Of a DNA stretch of 25,879 nt, positions 22,246-25,879 are shown one piece after another. Under the pieces are notes generated by a model that saw nothing but the letters and a program-made list of their open reading frames with translations, did not search any database and was not told where the DNA came from. Both the position numbers and the translations under genes were made by a program. Positions within the stretch are counted from its first letter, which is position 1. Each line of letters begins with the position of its first letter. Source of the stretch: a virus. Location of the stretch: positions 1 to 25,879 of the IMG/VR virus record IMGVR_UViG_3300025880_000092, one strand, 5' to 3'.

Positions 22246-22279
22246 AAATATTCTACTAGGTAAAGAAAAGGATCTTGCT

Positions 22280-22594
22280 ATGATAGATCAAAATAAAAAG
22301 AAACACAGTCTTTCTGAAATAGAAAAGATGTTTATGGATACTATTGATAAGAATTCAAATATGTTAATTCCATGGTATCTAATGGCTTCATATGCTTACT
22401 ATGTAGAAGATGAACCAATACTTGAAGATGTTATGTTTGATAGACTTGCTAAAAAGTTATTAAAAGTCTTTGATGATGTAGAACATGTTCATAAAGAATT
22501 ACTAACAAAAGATATGCTAGAAGCTGGTACATATCTTGGTGAATATCCATCACTTGTTCAAGGTGCTGTAAGAGATATAAGGTTCAAAAAATAA
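22280..22594 (+). CDS. stand-alone homologue of NAD+-dependent DNA ligase domain Ia
   Basis: This 104-residue protein contains Y40-Y-V-E-D-E-P-I-L-E-D50-V-M-F-D54, which matches in spacing the NMN-binding segment of LigA domain Ia (E. coli Y22-H23...D32...Y35-D36). Three of five NMN-contact residues are kept (Y, D, D), while His becomes Tyr and Tyr becomes Phe. No adenylation domain, OB fold or zinc finger follows, so it cannot be a ligase by itself. The C-terminal half (VHKELLTKDMLEAGTYLGEY) is not part of the ligase domain. It has its own promoter. Function unknown; NMN or NAD binding is a hypothesis. Confidence 0.72.
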   Translation: MIDQNKKKHSLSEIEKMFMDTIDKNSNMLIPWYLMASYAYYVEDEPILEDVMFDRLAKKLLKVFDDVEHVHKELLTKDMLEAGTYLGEYPSLVQGAVRDIRFKK

Positions 22595-22617
22595 ATTAAA
22601 AAAAGTAAAGAAAACAC

Positions 22618-22646
22618 TTTACATCTTAATTAAAATGTGTTATTAT
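22618..22646 (+). promoter_or_regulatory. sigma70-like promoter with inverted repeat over the -35 box
   Basis: TTTACA (22618-22623), 17-base spacer, TATTAT (22641-22646), with TGTGT extended -10. GTAAAG (22605-22610) and CTTTAC (22617-22622) form the same inverted repeat as at 11055-11072, and 22599-22626 is identical to 11049-11076. The start of the next gene follows after 23 bases. Confidence 0.78.
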
Positions 22647-22669
22647 TGTTATATCAAATGGAGATAATT

Positions 22670-22822
22670 ATGAACAGTCAAGATATGAATTATGTTGTTA
22701 GTAAAACAAAATTAGATAATTTAAAAAAAGCATTACTTGACTGTAAAGTTGAATATATGATTACTAGGCATGAAGGTGTAGTAGTACACATAAATGCTTG
22801 GGTTGGTGAAGAAATTTGTTAA
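22670..22822 (+). CDS. 50-residue protein of unknown function
   Basis: ATG 22670 has GGAG seven bases upstream and follows a promoter at 22618-22646, so it is likely a real gene. The product (MNSQDMNYVVSKTKLDNLKK, ending AWVGEEIC) has a helix followed by a beta-rich half (VEYMITRHEGVVVHINAWV) and a C-terminal Cys. No homologue is recognised. It ends 10 bases before the next gene. Confidence 0.62.
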   Translation: MNSQDMNYVVSKTKLDNLKKALLDCKVEYMITRHEGVVVHINAWVGEEIC

Positions 22823-22832
22823 AGGAGTTATT

Positions 22833-23294
22833 ATGAAGAATATATTATTAATTACAGCAATGGCTATGTCATCAAGTGCGGCATTAGCAGAAAATGTAAA
22901 TGCAGTAGTTGCTGATCGTTATAAGATCATAGTTGAGGTTGAGCCTTACACTAAGAAAGAATGTGTAACAGTCAATGTCCCTGTCTATGGAAATACTACA
23001 CAACAAGGTGATGCCGCTGGTGGTGCTTTGTTAGGTATGATCATAGGTGGTCTTATTGGTAAAGGTGTTACCGGAGATGATGGTGGTGCTGCCGCTGGTG
23101 CTGTATTTGGTGGTTTAGTAGGAGCCGATAAAGGTGCTCAGCCTAAATCAAAACAAACTGTAATTGGTCACAAGCAAGAAAATAGATGTGATAATGTCAC
23201 ATACTATAAAGATGTTGAGCGCACAGTTTATGATTATTCTATCATTACTTGGACACAAAATGGTGTAACATATTCTGAAACTTATACTAAGTAA
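22833..23294 (+). CDS. secreted glycine-zipper protein (17 kDa antigen-like)
   Basis: I chose ATG 22833 because AAAGGAG lies six bases upstream and it gives a clean signal peptide (MKNILLITAMAMSSSAALAE, cleaved near ALA). The 153-residue protein has a glycine-zipper 2TM segment about halfway (GGALLGMIIGGLIGKG, then GGAAAGAVFGGLVG) as in SlyB and the 17 kDa surface antigen, flanked by regions with Cys in KKECVTV and ENRCDNV. No lipobox is present. It should be exported and may insert into or associate with the outer membrane. This domain occurs in some marine phages, where its role is unknown. Confidence 0.8.
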   Translation: MKNILLITAMAMSSSAALAENVNAVVADRYKIIVEVEPYTKKECVTVNVPVYGNTTQQGDAAGGALLGMIIGGLIGKGVTGDDGGAAAGAVFGGLVGADKGAQPKSKQTVIGHKQENRCDNVTYYKDVERTVYDYSIITWTQNGVTYSETYTK

Positions 23295-23303
23295 GGTTAT
23301 ATT

Positions 23304-23465
23304 ATGGAAACAAAATTTGAATCAATTGCTCGTAGAATTAAAGATGCCGAAGAAGCAGACAATGCTAACTCAACATCTTGGATAAAAGCTGGCAAAGAAA
23401 CTATGCGAGTTGCTAAAGAAATTCGTGAAGAACATTTTAAAAGAGAAGGTATTAAAGTCTCTTAA
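23304..23465 (+). CDS. 53-residue helical protein of unknown function
   Basis: This small gene follows nine bases after the glycine-zipper gene, with AAGG before the ATG. The product (METKFESIARRIKDAEEADN, ending EHFKREGIKVS) is charged and almost all helical. No motif is recognised. The tRNA gene begins eight bases after its stop, so the two are probably in one transcript. Confidence 0.55.
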   Translation: METKFESIARRIKDAEEADNANSTSWIKAGKETMRVAKEIREEHFKREGIKVS

Positions 23466-23473
23466 AAATAACA

Positions 23474-23550
23474 CAGGGTGTAGCTCAGTCTGGTAGAGTG
23501 CTACACTTGGAATGTAGAAGTCGTTGGTTCGAGTCCAGCCACCCTGACCA
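23474..23550 (+). tRNA. tRNA-Pro (anticodon UGG)
   Basis: A 77-base cloverleaf with encoded CCA. Acceptor stem CAGGGTG/CACCCTG gives the C1-G72 pair typical of proline tRNAs. D-stem GCTC/GAGT has one G-T pair. The anticodon stem CTACA/TGTAG encloses CTTGGAA with anticodon TGG at 23508-23510. The T-stem GTTGG/CCAGC encloses TTCGAGT. It reads CCA, the codon the A/T-rich phage genes use often for proline, and would help translation if the host has few such tRNAs. Confidence 0.93.
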
Positions 23551-23568
23551 AATTAGGAAAGATATATT

Positions 23569-23859
23569 ATGACAAGTTTTATTATGGATTGGTGGAATGT
23601 GATAATGGATAGTGAAAAGAATCCATTGTCCAATATCAAAGATTTAAGAGTACGTCACTTGGTTATGCAAATTCTTGCATGGATGTGGTGTATAATATTT
23701 ACTGCAATAACAGGTACATGGATGTATCTGGGCGTGAACATATTGTTACATGCTTTACTGCTTTGTGGGATATTCGTAACAGTATCAGTATTTGAAGCTG
23801 CTAAACGTAAGCCTCAAATCTTTTACACAATGCGTGGGAATGGAGGAGAACATGAGTAA
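23569..23859 (+). CDS. small membrane protein of a marine T4-like family
   Basis: This 96-residue protein has an N-terminal amphipathic part (DWWNVIMDSEKNPLSNIKDL, then RVRHLVMQ) and two hydrophobic segments (about residues 34-52, ILAWMWCIIFTAITGTWMYL, and 55-75, VNILLHALLLCGIFVTVSVF). The D-S-E-K-N-P-L-S and L-A-W-M-W blocks are familiar from membrane proteins of cyanophages and related phages, function unknown. AGGAAA lies upstream of the ATG. It overlaps the next gene by eight bases. Confidence 0.78.
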   Translation: MTSFIMDWWNVIMDSEKNPLSNIKDLRVRHLVMQILAWMWCIIFTAITGTWMYLGVNILLHALLLCGIFVTVSVFEAAKRKPQIFYTMRGNGGEHE

Positions 23860-23986
23860 TCAAGAACATGATAATAAAGGCGCTTTAGGGGCAGTTGCTA
23901 TCATCGCATTTATGATGGTGGGTTTACCTATCATTATAGGTACATCAATGGGTTGGTTTAATTTATTTGGGATATTAGGGCTATGA
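23852..23986 (+). CDS. 44-residue single-pass membrane protein
   Basis: ATG 23852 is preceded by GGAGGAG, a strong Shine-Dalgarno sequence, and overlaps the previous stop. The product (MSNQEHDNKGALGAVAIIAF onward to LFGILGL) has a hydrophilic N-terminus and one or two hydrophobic stretches. It may be a small holin-like or membrane-modulating protein. An ORF extension to 23792 would lie inside the preceding gene and is not used. It ends in an ATGA overlap with the next micro-gene. Confidence 0.68.
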   Translation: MSNQEHDNKGALGAVAIIAFMMVGLPIIIGTSMGWFNLFGILGL

Positions 23987-24048
23987 ATAATATAATATTT
24001 GCAATCCTTGTTGGGCTTTTACTAGCAATAATTGTGCAAGGATATTAA
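23983..24048 (+). CDS. 21-residue membrane micro-protein
   Basis: The frame ATG 23983 to TAA 24048 encodes MNNIIFAILVGLLLAIIVQG plus Tyr, a single hydrophobic helix with almost no other residues. It starts in an ATGA overlap with the preceding gene, which argues for coupled translation. Single-helix micro-proteins of this size often regulate membrane enzymes or form holin-like pores. Because of the small size the call rests on hydrophobicity and coupling only. Confidence 0.5.
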   Translation: MNNIIFAILVGLLLAIIVQGY

Positions 24049-24052
24049 CCAA

Positions 24053-24283
24053 ATGACTAAAGAGTTCAATTGGCCTAGAATACATAAGTATGAAGAAAAC
24101 TTTGAACGTGATATTATAGACAGTGTTTATGGATATATATTTCAGTATTATGGTATTGAAGAAATCAAACAACTTACTAAAGAACAAATTTCACAAATTG
24201 AAGAGTTTAAAAGTGAGCTGAACGAATATAGTGTATTACAAATAGGTTTTAGTGATTTACTAATGCAATGTGAGGATTTATAA
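24053..24283 (+). CDS. small acidic protein of unknown function
   Basis: From ATG 24053 (AAGGA about ten bases upstream) the product has 76 residues: MTKEFNWPRIHKYEENFERD, a helix with YGYIFQYYGIEEIKQL and EFKSELNEYSVLQIGFSDLL. The acidic helical pattern with a C-terminal Cys is not matched to a family. The ORF is open to ATG 24032 but that region lies in the micro-gene. It joins the next gene through TAATG. Confidence 0.62.
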   Translation: MTKEFNWPRIHKYEENFERDIIDSVYGYIFQYYGIEEIKQLTKEQISQIEEFKSELNEYSVLQIGFSDLLMQCEDL

Positions 24284-24471
24284 TGTGGGTACTTGTCTTT
24301 ATATATTTTTATGAAACAGTGGCATACGTGGAAAAAGTAACTGTTACCGATACAATGGATAATTGTTTTCAAGCAAGAGATGCGCTTAGTGAATACCATG
24401 GTAAAGGTGGTGGTTATTTTAATACAGGTACGCAAGCACTTTGTATCGAAATAAAAGGAAATAATGTATAA
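24283..24471 (+). CDS. small protein with two cysteines, possibly secreted
   Basis: This 62-residue protein begins MWVLVFIYFYETVAYVEKVT, a short hydrophobic N-terminus that may be a signal anchor, and has C28 in DNCFQARDAL and a second Cys near the end (ALCIEIKGNN). The CF.AR....G..GYFN....A.C pattern recalls small phage proteins of unknown function. The two Cys could form a disulfide in the periplasm. TAATG couples it to the previous gene. Confidence 0.6.
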   Translation: MWVLVFIYFYETVAYVEKVTVTDTMDNCFQARDALSEYHGKGGGYFNTGTQALCIEIKGNNV

Positions 24472-24477
24472 TAATAC

Positions 24478-24506
24478 TTTACATCTGTTTTAATATGTGC
24501 TATAAT
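24478..24506 (+). promoter_or_regulatory. sigma70-like promoter of the HAD nucleotidase gene
   Basis: TTTACA (24478-24483), 17-base spacer, TATAAT (24501-24506), with TGTGC as extended -10. Downstream, an ATAGAAACAATAA stretch resembles that after the promoter at 11068-11096, ahead of AAGGA and the ATG at 24542. Confidence 0.8.
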
Positions 24507-24541
24507 ACATATAGAAACAATAAATAAATAAGGATTATATT

Positions 24542-25147
24542 ATGAATACATTAAATGAAAAAATTATATTAACAGACTGCGATGGCGTCTTAGTAGATTG
24601 GCTATACTCATTCGGTAGATGGATGAAAGAAGAACATGGAATCAGTGGTGTGAGCCCTGATGAATATGATCTTGGTAAGGCAATGGGAATGTCTGCACCT
24701 GAAGCTAAGAAGTATGTTGAGACATTCAACTTATCTTCAGCAATTGGTTATATGAAACCAGAACGTGATGCAATTAAATATGTACGCAAGTTACATGAAG
24801 AGCATGGATATGTTTTCCATTGTATCACAAGTATGAATACTAACGAGTCTGCATATAAAGCTCGTAAGTATAATCTCGATCAACTATTTGGTCCAACAGC
24901 ATTTGAAAGTTTAGTATCTCTACCATGTGGTGCAGATAAAGATGATGCTTTGTTAAAGTACAAAGATAGTGGATGTTGGTGGATCGAAGATAAACCAGAG
25001 AATGTTATCACTGGTTCTAATATGGGTCTTAATTGTATTATGATCGAACACCCTTTCAATAGAGATCGTGAAGATGCAAAATCTGTATCTAAAACAGCTA
25101 AAAACTGGAAAGAAATCTATAAATACATTACAGAAGGTTATATATAG
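24542..25147 (+). CDS. HAD-family phosphatase, 5'(3')-deoxyribonucleotidase-like
   Basis: This 201-residue protein has HAD motif I D12-C-D14-G-V-L-V-D-W, a Thr/Ser motif II in FHCITSMNTN, a Lys later, and motif IV in WWIEDKPENV. The cap region between motifs I and II is short and helical, as in 5'(3')-deoxyribonucleotidases, which dephosphorylate dNMPs. It could adjust nucleotide pools alongside the RNR in this window. Substrate is not certain; other HAD phosphatases of similar length exist. AAGGA precedes the ATG. Confidence 0.8.
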   Translation: MNTLNEKIILTDCDGVLVDWLYSFGRWMKEEHGISGVSPDEYDLGKAMGMSAPEAKKYVETFNLSSAIGYMKPERDAIKYVRKLHEEHGYVFHCITSMNTNESAYKARKYNLDQLFGPTAFESLVSLPCGADKDDALLKYKDSGCWWIEDKPENVITGSNMGLNCIMIEHPFNRDREDAKSVSKTAKNWKEIYKYITEGYI

Positions 25148-25156
25148 GAAAAAACC

Positions 25157-25417
25157 ATGAGTGATATATTTGATTTCGGCTTTACTGCAGTTACTGAGGA
25201 TGAACTAGAATATTCTCAGAAGGCTGTAGCTAAAGCAACTCAAGCAGTTGATGAAGCTAATTCTGTACAAGAAAGATTAGACGATCTTTATAACTCAGTC
25301 ATACCACTTCTTACTAATCTAAAAAAGAATCCAGAGAAAGATTACATTCTCTGGCCAAATCGTTTGGATAAAGTAGAAGAATTTGAAACAATGATTACTA
25401 AAATCTATAAAGGTTAA
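25157..25417 (+). CDS. small coiled-coil protein of a T4-like family
   Basis: This 86-residue protein starts MSDIFDFGFTAVTEDELEYS, a start I recognise from small proteins of marine T4-like phages, and continues as a helix (KAVAKATQAVDEANSVQERL) with a C-terminal YILWPNRLDKVEEFETMI. It may form a coiled coil. Function is unknown. AGGAAA lies before the ATG. Confidence 0.72.
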   Translation: MSDIFDFGFTAVTEDELEYSQKAVAKATQAVDEANSVQERLDDLYNSVIPLLTNLKKNPEKDYILWPNRLDKVEEFETMITKIYKG

Positions 25418-25423
25418 ATAGTA

Positions 25424-25879
25424 ATGATTTTAACATCAATAGTAATTGGATTAATATGGTCTCAAATCATATCACACCTTGGTGCTTCCATATTATTACA
25501 TAGATATTATTGCCATAAACAGTTTAAAGTGCCTGGATGGTTTGAGACAATGGGATTAGCAATGTTAATGATAGCATGTATTAGAACACCTATTGGTTGG
25601 ATTGCATCTCATAGAATGCATCATAATCATAGTGATAGTCCTGAAGATCCTCATGCTCCTAAACATGTAGGTTATTTAAAAGTATTAACCACAACTTGGT
25701 CAATACCAACAATACCTATAAAGTATGCAAGAGACTTATATAAAAATCCAAAGTTAGTATTCTGCCATAATCATTGGCTTAAAATATTAATTTCTGTTTG
25801 GGCTATATCTTATATCATCTCTCCATATTTCTTTATATCATTTGCTCTTGTACCATTTATCTTTGCTAAGATCGGATTT
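25424..25879 (+). CDS. fatty acid desaturase, N-terminal part, cut by the window edge
   Basis: The frame starts at ATG 25424 and is open to the edge, giving 152 residues of an integral-membrane desaturase. The first histidine box is H-R-Y-Y-C-H (in SILLHRYYCHKQF) and the second is H-R-M-H-H (ASHRMHHNHSDSPEDPHAPK), as in acyl-CoA/acyl-lipid desaturases with a di-iron site. Hydrophobic segments precede and follow the boxes. The third His box, expected near the C-terminus, lies beyond the window. The enzyme would introduce double bonds into acyl chains of host lipids. Confidence 0.85.
   Translation, partial: MILTSIVIGLIWSQIISHLGASILLHRYYCHKQFKVPGWFETMGLAMLMIACIRTPIGWIASHRMHHNHSDSPEDPHAPKHVGYLKVLTTTWSIPTIPIKYARDLYKNPKLVFCHNHWLKILISVWAISYIISPYFFISFALVPFIFAKIGF

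Noticed and set aside
25118-25125. TATAAATA, an exact T4 late-promoter core, before the gene at 25157
   Set aside because: The same eight-base string also occurs inside coding regions here (for example near 1340, 2810 and 12260), as expected by chance in AT-rich DNA; no further late-promoter feature supports it.
1-25879. CRISPR arrays, insertion sequences, integrase or attachment sites, rRNA
   Set aside because: I saw no regularly spaced repeats, transposase or integrase motifs, or rRNA-like sequence. The only long repeats noted are the shared promoter blocks.

Overview
This window looks like part of the genome of a marine T4-like myovirus of the cyanophage/pelagiphage kind. It is AT-rich, every supported gene is on the + strand, and genes are tightly packed with many ATGA or TAATG junctions. 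It carries T4-like markers (an internal head-protein cluster, an Rz/Rz1-type spanin pair, NrdA/NrdB, a T4-type RNase H/5' nuclease, PhoH). Shine-Dalgarno sequences and a lipobox-bearing outer spanin point to a Gram-negative host; the host cannot be named from the sequence. No gene-free stretch exceeds about 130 bases.

Layout. (1) 1-5280: tail end of an unrecognised gene, then small basic or acidic proteins and two nucleotidyltransferase-like enzymes. Most share an N-terminus of the form M-x-S/T/N-F-x-x-F...(hydrophobic)-x-E, resembling the capsid-targeting sequence of T4 internal proteins that the gp21 prohead protease removes. The likely picture is a set of proteins packed in the capsid and possibly ejected with DNA. 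(2) 5281-6727: conserved marine T4-like proteins of unknown role. (3) 6720-7431: overlapping inner and outer spanin genes for lysis. (4) 7479-11009: promoter, nrdB, a compact nrdA without an ATP cone, a small CxxC protein, a GIY-YIG nuclease and a small gene, ending at a possible terminator. (5) 11068-16152: DNA metabolism (5' nuclease, PhoH, PD-(D/E)XK nuclease) mixed with small unknown genes, an intrinsic terminator and an EF-hand membrane protein. (6) 16167-22213: nine head-to-tail genes for glycan building: four GT-A-type transferases with DxD motifs, two GT25-type transferases, two methyltransferases and one Rossmann-like protein. (7) 22217-25879: accessory region with a stand-alone homologue of the NMN-binding Ia domain of NAD+-dependent DNA ligase, a secreted glycine-zipper protein, tRNA-Pro(UGG), several very small membrane proteins, a HAD nucleotidase and the start of a fatty acid desaturase.

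Regulation. Seven sigma70-like promoters were found, all with exactly 17 bases between TTTAC(A/T) and the -10 box, mostly with an extended -10 (TRTGn). They share so much sequence that they look like one phage promoter family read by host RNA polymerase. The first lies so close to its gene that the transcript would be almost leaderless.

The most interesting points are the capsid-targeted enzyme cluster, the full set of ligase motifs in the first enzyme, the free-standing LigA-Ia-like protein, the repeatedly duplicated glycan island, the promoter family, and a 125-base overlap between two genes in different frames.
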